A stretch of DNA of 64,000 nucleotides from Psococerastis gibbosa (lineage: Eukaryota > Arthropoda > Insecta > Psocodea > Psocidae). The stretch covers positions 5,851,419-5,915,418 of the forward strand of contig OZ020486.1 in assembly GCA_963971405.1 (NCBI GenBank). Direction: 5' to 3'. The position numbers and the translations under genes are program-made. A model generated the notes under the pieces. It searched no databases. It saw only the letters and a program-made list of their open reading frames with translations, and was not told the DNA's origin. Shown here in pieces: positions 1 to 10,600 of the stretch (positions are counted from its first letter, which is position 1; the number at the start of each line of letters is the position of its first letter).

Positions 1-1345
1 GACTCGGGATATGTTGGAAAAGCGTAGAAAAAATTATTTTAGTGTCCCATATGCGGCCGTTGGTTCACCAGACTGTCATAATGATGGTTATTGAATACCA
101 TTGCTGGCAGCTTAAATATTTTTGGCTAGGTCAGCTTGAACCTTTTTGCTGTTTTGCTAGGTATGTTTAATGATATGACATTTAGACAAGACTCGGGATA
201 TGTTGGAAAAGCGTAGAAAAAATTATTTTAGTGTCCCATAACGGCCGTTGGTTCACCAGACTGTCATAATGATGGTTATTGAATACCATTGCTGGCAGCT
301 TAAATATTTTTGGCTAGGTCAGCTTGAACCTTTTTGCTGTTTTGTTAGGTATGTTTAATGATATGACATTTAGACAAGACTCGGGATATGTTGGAAAAGC
401 GTAGAAAAAATTATTTTAGTGTCCCATATGCGGCCGTTGGTTCACCAGACTGTCATAATGATGGTTATTGAATACCATTGCTGGCAGCTTAAATATTTTT
501 GGCTAGGTCAGCTTGAACCTTTTTGCTGTTTTGCTAGGTATGTTTAATGTATGACATTTAGACAAGACTCGGGATATGTTGGAAAAGCGTAGAAAAAATT
601 ATTTTAGTGTCCCATAACGGCCGTTGGTTCACCAGACTGTCATAATGATGGTTATTGAATACCATTGCTGGCAGCTTTAACATTTTGGCTAGGTCAGCTT
701 GAACCTTTTTGCTGTTTTGCTAGGTATGTTTAATGATATGACATTTAGACAAGACTCGGGATATGTTGGAAAAGCGTAGAAAAAATTATTTTAGTGTCCC
801 ATATGCGGCCGTTGGTTCACCAGACTGTCATAATGATGGTTATTGAATACCATTGCTGGCAGCTTAAATATTTTTGGCTAGGTCAGCTTGAACCTTTTTG
901 CTGTTTTGCTAGGTATGTTTAATGATATGACATTTAGACAAGACTCGGGATATGTTGGAAAAGCGTAGAAAAAATTAATTTAGTGTCCCATAACGGCCGT
1001 TGGTTCACCAGACTGTCATAATGATGGTTATTGAATACCATTGCTGGCAGCTTAAATATTTTTGGCTAGGTCAGCTTGAACCTTTTTGCTGTTTTTCTAG
1101 GTATGTTTATACATATGGCATTTAGACAAGACTCAGGGTGGGTGTTAAAAAGCGTAGAAAAATGTATTTTAGTGTCCCGTAATATGTTGCCGTTGGTTTG
1201 CCAGACTTTCATAACGATGGCTATTGAAGAGCATTGTATAGTCAGAAGCTTGAACCTTTTTGCTAGGTGTGTTTACAGATTTACACATTTAACCAGACTC
1301 AGGATGTGCTGGAAAAAAGTTGGACAAACTTATAGAAAAGGTTAA
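1..1345. repeat. ~188-bp satellite array with dimeric higher-order structure
   Basis: Tandem copies begin at about 1, 190, 378, 566, 753, 942 and 1130, each marked by GACTCGGGATATG, with spacing of 187-189 bp. The array is open at the left edge of the window. Units alternate strictly between two variants at one site: CCCATATGCGG in copies 1, 3 and 5, and CCCATAACGG in copies 2, 4 and 6. The repeating unit is therefore a ~376-bp dimer. Copies from 1130 to 1345 are diverged and shortened, as expected at an array edge. The 89-residue ORF inside it is a by-product of the repeat and has no family resemblance. Confidence 0.95.
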
Positions 1346-2171
1346 TTACCAATTTCCAATAAGATGATCTACGTTACTTCTCACTAAAATCCAAATCAAA
1401 TAGTACATAATATATTTATTCCAATTTTGCAAAAAAAAACAAGTATACATAAAATGATAAATCAAATTTAAATTAAATTGATTTGAAATTAAAGAAGAAG
1501 AAAACGCATTTACTATGAGTTATCCTATTTTCCATTGCGTTTATCACATGGGATCAGCTGCACTTGTAAATACCAAGTGTAAACAGCGGCAAATCAAATT
1601 ACCCTAGATTGATTTTGTAAACTATTATTACCTATGTAACGTATTTTATAGGAATGCAATCTGTCCTAGGAGCACCTAGTGCTAACCCATTCTCAAGTTG
1701 TCTTCCATTTCTATGTGTTGAGACTTATGTTCTTTGCTGAGGAGTCAATAATGAGGACCAAAAAATATTACAGACGATTGATTCATGATGCTCACTTAAT
1801 AATGCCCATCAAGACTAGTCCAATGATTGTACTTTTGTGTGTTGGTAATACAAAATTGAATTGAATTGAATGTTACAACAATATCAGTAATGTTATTTCT
1901 TTCCGCATCGAGAAAGCCGCAGTAGTTGGCAAGAAATGAGAACCGTTACTTACAAAGTTACAACACCCATCGGCCATCCCCAACAACCTGCCCTGGGAAC
2001 TGGCAGTGCCCAGTGGCACGATTTTCTGACATTCTGTAACACCATCTGCTAAAAATTAGGGTGGTCGACAGCCCAATGTACCCCATGTGGTCGCTGGAGG
2101 AAGGCACTGCAGACCACCTGGCTCACGGCTCTGCCCTACATGAAATCAACCAAAATGACCAACACTTCGAG
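1346..2171. other. AT-rich DNA without recognisable genes
   Basis: This stretch joins the decayed satellite edge to the hAT-like element. It holds only short ORFs without family resemblance, A-rich runs, and no repeat I recognise elsewhere in the window. Confidence 0.5.
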
Positions 2172-2817
2172 TAGAGATGGGGCGTGACAGATATTTCCAG
2201 GACCAACAGTGACCGGTGACAGTGACTCGACAGTCACTGATACAAATACTGGTGATTTCTGTCACTGGAGTGACTGCTTTTTTCCTGCTATCTAAGTAAT
2301 CTTGGTAGCCTACATCTTGGTATGAGTAATCAAAAGTCACTGTCACTTCTCTTACTTGACAGTGATTTATACAAGTTACATAGACTTATTCGTTTCGCTT
2401 AACAATTAAAGTCGGTTATTCTTTTGTTTAGTTATGCTAAGAAATGTAGGCCTAAGAAGTAGTAATATAGAAATATCGTATATATTTTTTTTTTTTTTTA
2501 TATTAAGCTAGCCAGTTATGGAGCAGTCACGGTGACAGCCTCGGGCATACCTTACCTTATGTTTAGCTTACGTGAAACGATCGGAAAGCATTTCGGGGAA
2601 TTTCGCTTGGGCTAAACCTGAGCGAGTTACTTGCTCTTGTATGCGACTACCAGAGTATTAGAAACAAAGCTATTCAAAATATAGCCTAAATCGGTGACAG
2701 TGAGACAGTGACTCAAATCACCAGTATTTTTTTTTTTTTTGGTAGGAACGGGTGGTTGCAGTGACCATCGTAGTCACGGTGATAAATCACAGTGACAGAA
2801 GTAACGCCCCACCTCTA
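2172..2817. mobile_element. hAT-type non-autonomous DNA transposon
   Basis: The left end reads TAGAGATGGGGCGT and the right end is its inverted counterpart CGCCCCACCTCTA. The element is flanked by near-identical 8-bp direct repeats, acttcgag (2164-2171) and gcttcgag (2818-2825), matching at 7 of 8 positions. An 8-bp target duplication with a TAGRGRTG-like terminus is the hAT hallmark. The interior is rich in CAGTGAC / GTGACAG repeats in both orientations and contains no transposase ORF. Confidence 0.8.
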
Positions 2818-3169
2818 GCTTCGAGTCACATATGTACTGGGAGGCACTACGCCAAATGGCTGAGCCGGCAAGGGGGGGGGGGGGCGTTGGTTGAAGTAAC
2901 AAGTAAGTGAATGATACAAAAACTTCCTTTTGTGAAAAAAGGCAAGTTAGCCCAGTTAACACTTGTACGGCAGACAATCTAACAGAGTTAAGCAGATCAG
3001 CAGAATAAACGAAATCAACGTAGCATCATAATATATTCAACAAATCAGAGACGCCAACCAAAAAATTCTCAATTGCGGGAAAGTCGGTAAAAAGGGGAGG
3101 TTGATAATGTGGAGACGTTACCATGGGATCTCCTATAATACCGACGACAAAAGATTATCTCCGCGGGGA

Positions 3170-3850
3170 GAAGAACCGTGGCTCCCTTCACAATTTTATT
3201 AATTTTAAACATCATTCTCAACCTTCCATGTAGCATTATGTACTTTTTCATGTAAAGTAGCGCATCTCTATAGTTCTACATTAAGTGAGTTCAAGGTCAA
3301 ACTCAATATCATTTCAAATATTGCGGATTTTCCTGTTGAAGATAAATAAGTGACCCCAGTTTCTCCCTATTTAAAGCTGTCTGCTTTGAATGCCTCCTCT
3401 ATCGAAGATTGGCGATCATCATGCCAATTTGGACATTGGAGACTGCTGTTCTAAAAAGGTAAGTCGTACATTTTTGTAACAGTTTCACCACTTTGAAGTA
3501 TTTGAAAAGCGACCCGTGGCTTCTTTCACAATTTTCTTAATTTTAAACAGCATTCTCAACCTTCCATGTAGCATAATGTACTTTTTCATGTAAAGTAGCC
3601 CATCTCTATAGTTCTATATTAAGTGAGTTCAAGGTCAAACACAATATCACTTCAAATATGGCCGATTTTCCTGCTATAGATAAATAAATGACCACAGTTT
3701 CTCCCTGTTTAAAGCTGTCTTCTTTAAATGCCTCTTGTATCGAAGATCGTCATGCCAATTTGGACGTTGGAAACTGCTGTTCTAAAACGTCTTACATTTT
3801 TGTAACAGTTTTACCACTTTAAAGTATTTGAAAAGTGACCCCTTGGTGCC
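3170..3850. repeat. Two-copy ~339-bp tandem duplication including a LINE 3' end
   Basis: The segment starting near CAATTTTATTAATTTTAAAC at 3191 recurs from about 3530. Matching landmarks (CATTCTCAACCTTCC) are at 3212 and 3551, 339 bp apart. Each copy ends with TTTGTAACAGTTT followed by TATTTGAAAAG. Both copies carry, on the minus strand, the AMMIANLR-stop type 3' end of the non-LTR retrotransposon family seen at 9.5, 37.7 and 60.3 kb. The duplication therefore followed LINE insertion. Confidence 0.8.
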
Positions 3851-4224
3851 CATGAATAAACAATGCTTATTCAGTGAAAGCCCTATTCATTGATTTCTCC
3901 ATGCAAAAACTGTCCAACGCAGACTGTACAACACTCCCTTTCTCACTATCCAATTGACCACTCCCTTGTTGGGCTTCTCCAACTGAGGGCAGTCCCCTTC
4001 CCCTATTGCAAGGGAAGTGGCAGCTCTCTCGTCTCAGATTACCCTGTACCCTCCAATAGTAGAACGACATTTTACTATGGCAAACCCTCCCTACTCTAAA
4101 AACCATCTAACTGCTACATTTTTAATACCGTCAGCTTTACGTCAGGCTACTTGAAGTCTGTAAATTAAGTTTTTCATTTTTCTCCATCCGGTAAAGAACC
4201 GGTACGAGTATGTTCAATATGCTG

Positions 4225-4460
4225 CAGTGTTATAAACAAATAAATAATAAATAAATAAGGACTTTTTATTGTTTCTATTACTAAGCCAACCTAGCGGAGT
4301 TAGGGCTATATAGCCCTCTCTTACACTCAACTAGGAAGGCCCGGGACCACCTGCTTTACATGCCCACCGAAGCATGGCCAGAAAATGTAGCCAGTGTGGG
4401 ACTGCAACCTACAACCTTTCGGGTGAAAGTCAGAGTCCGTACCACTACGCTACATGTATT
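4225..4460 (-). mobile_element. tRNA-derived SINE (TTTA-tailed family), minus copy
   Basis: Read on the minus strand, the copy begins with a tRNA-like head: GTAGCGTAGTGGTACGGAC as box A, then a CTTTCACCCGAAAGG arm. The body contains GCCAACCTAGCGGAGTTAGG in reverse and ends in a TTATTTATT tail. The box B region has diverged in this copy. Other copies are at about 5750-5940, 5940-6035, 6718-6870, 49545-49745, 52040-52230 and 58765-58990. A tRNA-like head plus a simple-repeat tail defines a SINE. Confidence 0.75.
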
Positions 4461-4625
4461 GTTATATACCATGTAATAGAGCAATATATTGAATAAATGC
4501 AAAGCTTCATGCAGTAAAGTGAGTTCACAAACCTGTTCGGTTAGATAGTTGTGTAGCTGTGTTAACCTGTCTAGCAATACGAATCTTGTCAATAAGTTGA
4601 GGATTTAGGGGGCACTGTACTTGTC

Positions 4626-4697
4626 GGGCTTGTGGCCCAGTGGTTAATACGATGCCCCGGATAGGCGTAGATTGTAGGTTCGAAACCCGTCAAGTCC
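4626..4697 (+). ncRNA. tRNA-like sequence followed by T-run (pseudogene or SINE head)
   Basis: This is a 72-base segment whose ends GGGCTTG and CAAGTCC form a 7-bp acceptor-like stem with one G:U pair. It has a box A-like GTGGCCCAGTGG, a box B-like AGGTTCGAAACCC, and a TTTTTT run four bases downstream that could stop RNA polymerase III. An ATGCC/GGCGT anticodon-like stem holds a 7-base loop, but the base before the putative anticodon is C rather than T. The D stem does not close and the T stem has a mismatch. I therefore read it as a tRNA pseudogene or SINE head, not a working tRNA. Confidence 0.4.
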
Positions 4698-5083
4698 AAT
4701 TTTTTCTAAATCCTCTAAATTTGGTTAACCCGAATATGATTTCCTGTTTATGTATTAGCATAGAACATGACTTCCCTTTTTAGAGCAGCAGTCTCCATGG
4801 TCCAATTTGCCATGATGATCGCCAATCTTCGCTAGAAGAGGCATAAAGAAGAAGATAGGTACCGAAATAAATAATCATTATTTCTATGGTAAATAATTGT
4901 CCTAATGTTAAATTTCCGACTGCCTCAACTAGATTGATCTATAAGACAATTGCATAGACAAAAGGATCATCGAAAGCATGATATGCTATGGCATAAAATT
5001 GAATTTTAATAAATAAAAATAATGCTCCTGAGATTTGATATTTATATTTCATCGGACAGACAGACATTTCATAAAAACAACCT

Positions 5084-5255
5084 GCTGCCTGATCGAGGCG
5101 ATTATAATACCGGTATTTATTTAATACCATGGTATTAAAAATGTAAACAAACAAATTTTGAATAGCACTTTCCATTATAAAATTATCTTGTTTACATTTT
5201 TAATACCAGGGTATTAAATAAATACCGGTATTATAATCGCCTCGATCAGGCTGCT
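5084..5255. mobile_element. Palindromic MITE (family with GATCGAGGCGATTATAATACC ends)
   Basis: The two halves are inverted copies. The left half starts CCTGATCGAGGCG then ATTATAATACCGG, and the right half ends in the exact complement with CGCCTCGATCAGG. Between them lie ATGTAAACAAACAAATTTTG and AATACCAGGGTATTAAAT. Related copies or halves are at 15570-15685, 19310-19400, 19598-19708, 44530-44640, 48687-48859, 53215-53318, 55227-55376 and 57195-57282. No ORF is present, and I could not settle the target duplication. Confidence 0.7.
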
Positions 5256-5335
5256 GGAACCTCAAAACGTGTAAATCCGTTGAAATCAATCATTTTGCCA
5301 TCACAAAGCTTTCCTTATGCCAATAAATAAATAAG

Positions 5336-5357
5336 TAGTAGTAGTAGTAGTAGTAGT
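5336..5357. repeat. (TAG)n microsatellite
   Basis: A run of seven GTA/TAG units directly adjoins the dispersed repeat at 5360-5635, which recurs at 59690-59880 in the opposite orientation. Confidence 0.85.
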
Positions 5358-5359
5358 GT

Positions 5360-5635
5360 TCGTCGGGTTAATAACGACTTAGGCCTCATATTTGGACCCA
5401 TAGAGCGACCCCGACTTGACTGTCCTATGCCAGCCCATAGGACAGTGGACCTCCTGATTATAGTGGATTCCAAACCACTTGGGAAACACAGTGAAGTCAC
5501 ACGATTAGTTCGGAGGTGACCAGGACAAGTCCTACCATGTTTCCCTACCGGCACTGTGCACACGACCAAGTTATCTGCAGCTTTGAACCTGCTCTGGTCC
5601 GCTGGATTCAACTTGGTATGGCGGCCGGCCTAATA
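5360..5635. repeat. Dispersed repeat shared with 37.3, 50.4 and 59.7 kb
   Basis: The phrases TGGACCTCCTGATTATAGTG, AGTCACACGATTAGTTCGGA and CCAGGACAAGTCC recur, partly inverted, at about 37325-37540, 50395-50520 and 59690-59880. The short ORFs it carries are therefore repeat-derived and not host genes. The family is not identified. Confidence 0.65.
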
Positions 5636-5749
5636 AGTAAATAAAGACTTTTTGTTCTATTACTATGTACTATTACATGCACTGTATATCCAAAAGCGAA
5701 ACCGCACACGGGCTGACTGAAGCCTTGCGGTATATAATTTTATTGTAGT

Positions 5750-5940
5750 GTACACTCTGTGTTTATATGCCAACCTAGCGGAGTTGCACTCAACTAGGAA
5801 AGCATGGGACCATCTGCTTCACAAGATTTCCGAAGTATGGCCATTGGCCAGAAAATGCAGCAAGAGCGGGACTCGATTAAACAACCTTTCGGGTATAAGT
5901 CGGTGTCTGTTTCTCATATACTATTGTAATACTATTAAAT
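5750..5940 (-). mobile_element. tRNA-derived SINE, diverged minus copy
   Basis: This copy has the same body as the SINE at 4225-4460 (CAACCTAGCGGAGTT, CACTCAACTAGGAA, TGGCCAGAAAATG, CAACCTTTCGGGT) but more substitutions and a shortened middle. A second partial copy follows directly at 5940-6035. The two are arranged in tandem, each with its own TAAATAAATAAA tail. Confidence 0.65.
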
Positions 5941-6454
5941 AAATAAATAAATATTGACTTTTTGTTTTATTACTAAGCCCACCTAGCGGAGTTAGGGCTA
6001 TAATACAATCACTAGGAAGAACAGGGACCGCCGGTATTTTGTGTTAATTTGGCTCTTGTCTGGTTAAGAATACTTTTGCTTGTTTAACCGGCATGGGTTA
6101 GTTTCAAAAAAATCATTAAACAAGTTAATAAAAGCAATGAGATCAGATCTCATTAAAGCGACGCTGAAGGACTAGTTTGCTTCAATATTATAAGTGAATT
6201 TGCACGGTTTGCACATCAAAAGAAGTTTCAAATTTCATATATAACACGCAATTCTTGTATTAGCATTGACAGGCATCAAGGTATAAAGAAGCAAAAAATA
6301 CTTGAAGGAAGTAATATGTGCATGTGTATTTCATTGTGAGATGGCTGATGCTTGCGGTTGGCATTCAAGTATCGAGTTTCCCGCATTTGGGAAACCTGAC
6401 GAGACCTTTTTACTAAATTCCCACCCCAAAATAAGTGTCTTATTCAATCAAATA

Positions 6455-6627
6455 TTAGGTTTAGGACCAATGCGGTTCTTCCAAATCACTCCATGAAGCT
6501 GACTAAAAATCAGCACATCTATGTAGGCAGTAAGCTCTTTAACATGCTACCTCATGATTTGAAAAATGCTCCATGTTCCAAACTCTTTCGCAAATCTAAA
6601 AATGCTCTTAACGGAAAACGCTTTTAA
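6455..6627 (+). pseudogene. 3' end of a non-LTR retrotransposon ORF
   Basis: The open frame starting ACCAATGCGGTTCTTCC encodes HIYVGSKLFNMLPHDLKN followed by a basic Phe/Lys stretch and a TAA stop at 6627. The pattern of a tyrosine-rich strand, then N-x-LP-x-x-(I/L)K, then Phe-Lys-x-x-Leu-Lys is typical of the extreme C-terminus of CR1/Jockey-like reverse transcriptase ORFs. The 5' part is missing, as is usual for 5'-truncated LINE copies. A SINE copy follows at 6718. Confidence 0.5.
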
Positions 6628-6717
6628 TTCGGTCAATGAATTTGTTAACTTTATGACACCTGCCTACAATGTTACCTCATTATTTTGTGATAGTCAAATA
6701 TTATCTTATATATTGTT

Positions 6718-6870
6718 AAGACATGTAGAGTAGTGGTGCAGACTGGCTTTCACCCGAAAGGTTGTTGGTTCGAGTCCTACACTTGCTACATTATCTGGCC
6801 ATGTAGGCTAGTAGGAGGGTAGGTAGGCATATTAATAGAACAAAAAGTCAGCATTTATTTATTTATATTG
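6718..6870 (+). mobile_element. tRNA-derived SINE, plus copy
   Basis: The head reads GTAGAGTAGTGGTGCAGACT (box A-like), then CACCCGAAAGGTTG and GGTTCGAGTCC, which matches the RNA polymerase III box B consensus. The body is shortened relative to 49545-49745 and the tail is TTTATTTATTTATA. Confidence 0.75.
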
Positions 6871-7357
6871 TAGTACGATATGTTTCACGATTTCAATAAA
6901 CTCTAGTTATTGTCAAATTACTGTAAATCAAATCAATATTAAAGATTTATAATTTTCTTTGAATCCAAAAAAAGTTTCTCTTTAGCCAGCAAACCACTAA
7001 AACCGGTTAATCAAGGCAAGGCTGCTTGTGAATGTGTGAGAAAATGAACGTGGATGGTAGCGAATTTGATTTGGTGTGACTGTTAACGTGAATGGAAGGT
7101 ATGATTAATATTCAGTATGAATGTAGTTTCTTTTATACTAATCTTTAAATTACACCGCGGAAGAAAAAATTAACTTTCAATTGACCCTCTTTAAATACGA
7201 AAAGGTACGTTCAATTAGTAAACTGGACGTTACCGCCATGTTCCTATGCATTACTGCGCCGTGCAGTATTCCTAACCTTACTTTTCAAGCCATCGTGGAA
7301 GTCACCCTAAGGTGATTTTTTATAAAATAATGAATGAGACTAAATTACTTTAGTTAC

Positions 7358-7636
7358 CTTCACTTTCTTTGTCTCCAGACCATCTAAAACTTTGTTGTAA
7401 AAGATCCCATTTCGTACTGCTCTTTTTTTCTAAACAAAAAACCCCCGCCTCCTTTAAAGGAACGGTTTTTGCTGGAGGGAGCGCCTTTTCCACCGTATAC
7501 TGTGCAGGATTGAAGAATTCGTAATTAGTAGGAGCTTCTTGCCGGGGGGCAAAAGCCGGGTTGATCCTTGTAGGGGGGGGGGAGGGAGGGCAGGGGGGAA
7601 ACGGAGGGGGCGGAGACTCTTGGGACTTATTCAAAT
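7358..7636 (-). CDS. Exon 3 of unrecognised Ser/Pro-rich protein gene
   Basis: This exon encodes about 93 residues. A proline run (SPPPPFPPCPPSPPP) is followed by INPAFAPRQEAPTNYEFF, VEKALPPAKTVPL, and a charged end with KWDLLQQSFRW. The 5' edge uses AAATTAG|AT, preceded 24-30 bases upstream by TACTAAA, a good branch point, though without a strong pyrimidine tract. The 3' edge is GTGAAG|GTAACT. It enters in phase 1, matching exon 2, and leaves in phase 1, so at least one more exon must follow to the left. The proline run corresponds to a G-rich tract on the plus strand. I do not recognise the family. Confidence 0.55.
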
Positions 7637-10600
7637 CTAATTTACATTTCCCATCTTTGCTTATTTAGTATGCCCCACAGCTTTTTGATGCCCGCACCTG
7701 TGCTCAAGCCAAATGTATGAGTTTGTTTGTTTTGGGTTAAACGTATGTGTGTTTATTATTTGTTTTGGCCAGTGGCTTCCGTGTTTTTTTTGATGAAATT
7801 ATTTGAGTTGTTGACAGTCATTTTTTTTCTTCATTTTGTGGCTGTTTGAAGTATACCGATTCCGCAGCTATACAAAGGGCGGTTCCCAACATCGCTTGAT
7901 AAGTCTCGGTGAGGAATACGCACGGCTTTGTCTTTGTAGATAACGGTGCCGTCCAGTATTCCTTGCAGATACTTTCCAAGCCGGGCCTGATTATTCAGGT
8001 TGACCAAGTCAAGTAATGAGAAGTTAAGGTGAGGTAAGCTAATAATTTCGCCAAGGCAGACAAATTGAAAATTAAAGTGCGAATCAGAGTACGCCTTGAA
8101 TTATAAGAAACCATAACAAAACCCTTCATGGCTGCAAGGTGTGCACTAATTTGAAAGAAAATATGACGCGTCTATTCGTTGGCCAGAGCTCTGAATCGTC
8201 GAAGAAGACGTGGCAGGTGGAAAGAGCAATTCAAAACGCATCCTTGGTGGGAGGAAATCTCTTTATGTAGAACTTTAGCCTTATTATTTAACAAAGGGTT
8301 AGTTGGACTTACATTGCATGTTGTGTTAATGGACATTAGAGGCAGGTCATCGAACAATTAGGGCGGAGCCCATTGTCAGGGGAAGAGGGCGACGTTTCGG
8401 GAGTGGGTGCTACTCCCATCATCAGGCTTAGTCCTGATAAGGACTGATGGTTTTTGGTCGATTGACTCATCGCTTTTGTATTCTGCTCGGAATTATTATG
8501 AAGTAAATGCGATCCCCTTGAGGATTCGAACTACCGATCTCCCGATTGAAATGCAAGCTGTATAACCACTGGACCACGGCCCTCGCCAGAGGATACTAGC
8601 TTGAAACTTCTACTTGAACTTTTCCTTGGTATACAAATCCAAAATGCCGACAATACATGTAGCCATTGAGAAGTAACGTCAAAACCAAATGCTTTGATTG
8701 ATTTCCAGCAAAGCATTTTCCAACACGAAAGAGGTCCATTTAAAGCCCGGGCACACCGTATTCCCGCCACCAACGTCGACCATGCAAACATTCATCAAGA
8801 TCGATAAACGATAATCGAGATTGATCACAATCGAAACATCACGAAAATGGCCTCACAACCAACCAACGGGAGATCGGTGACCCGTAATGCAACTGCTGAC
8901 GACCTCCCGCACAACCTAACAAGACCCGTTCCCAGCAACAATGAAACAATCACACACACCCGCTTTGTACGTTGTTGGATTGAGTATTCTAAGAAGAACG
9001 GTCGGATGGTAGGTTTAGATAAGAGAAGACAGGACTTCTGAATGAAAGTAGGTATAGGATGATGAGATTATTACGAAATGGTACTTGAGGAGCAAGTCAA
9101 GGCCGGTCCGGGCGTATTTGGCCTGCATTTCCGGTATAGAACATTATGCAACTATTTGGCAACGGAGAACCGTAGCAAAGTCAAGGTGATGATGCATGCC
9201 GGCTACTGCAATAACAAAGGAATGTAAACAAACAGTTCTAACACCATAGTTCAGTATTGTGGACTATAGCTAGGGTTACCAAGACTGGGTAGCCAGAATA
9301 GGCTCAACGGATTGTCCTATAGGGCCCAAACCTTTCTCCCTTTAGGATTGGCAGTTTTGAAGGGAACTCTTGTCAAAGGAAAAGTATCCAGGATTTTTTA
9401 ATCAAACCAAAAATTAAAATGACACTGTAGTAGTACATAATAATTCTTCTTCTTTAAATGCCTCTGCCTCAGGGGGCACTTCAACTGTATTTTGTATTTG
9501 GTTAAAAATTGTTTTAGAAAAAATACACGGTTATTTTTTTTTTTTTTTATTTCTATCAAAGATCAGGGGAATTCGGACATTGCAGATTGCTACTCTGAAA
9601 AGGGAAGTTTTGCTGTTGCCCAACCACTGCCTCAGGTTTTTCAACCACGATATTGTTCTGCCAAGAGCCCTCTGTCCTTCTACATTCCCTTGGATTATTA
9701 CATGCAGAAGGCGATACTTTTCGTTCCTCATCACATGGCCGAAATATGTTAGTTTCCATTTCTTAACCGTCAGGCACAACCGGCTTCTGCATCAATTCGC
9801 CTCAGGACCTCAGCAGTAGGGACATGATCTCTCCAGAATATGCGCAGCATTGGGCTGTATAGCCACATTTCCAATGCATTGATTCCGTTCTCCATATAGC
9901 TTGCACCCAAGAAAAAGTAAAATACTGTGATTACGGCATAAAAATCAGAAAAATATGTAAACGAAACAAGTTATGAACCAGCAAAAATAATTTTTAGTAG
10001 CAGCAAAATTAAGTTCATGAAACAACTGTGGAATTGGCGAAAGATTTATAAGTTTTCTACGTAATCCCATTGAATATTTAAACATTTCCTAAACCGGGAT
10101 TATAAGTTTTTCATACTTTCAGGAACAGAGGAAACGAGAGTTTCTTATACAAAGTTGAAAGTAATTTTCGACTCAACTCGTTGGAAATAATTCGTTAAAC
10201 TTCTAATTTGGAGAGATCATAAAATTATCCCGTTTTCGGTTGGCGGTAGGGAAGAAATACTGTATATACTGAGGCGGTATAGCCTGTATAGCGCACTGGC
10301 GAAATGATGAAACAGTAGAAACTCTGTGATACTATCTATAGTGCGGTCCACAATTCTTCCGTACAGGCGAGCAACCTGGAAGGAAGTTGTTACTTGTTGG
10401 CAAGTGGAGGGGCTACAGCCTATAAGTTTTTTTTTTTTTTTTTAACAAAAAGTTAATAGCATACAAACAATTTAATGAATGTATTCGATTGACCTCTTCA
10501 GTCACCTCAATGAGTAAATTAATACTTGTGCTGAGTTACGACACGTCTCCGATCGCATGGCGCGCAGAGACTTGCACAAGTACAAGCACGCTACCACCTT

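Noticed and set aside
1076..1345. 89-codon ORF at the satellite edge
   Set aside because: The sequence is diverged satellite units; the other units carry stops in this frame.
5315..5611. 98-codon minus-strand ORF with a poly-leucine end
   Set aside because: The leucine run is the (TAG)n microsatellite and the remainder is a dispersed repeat found at three other places.
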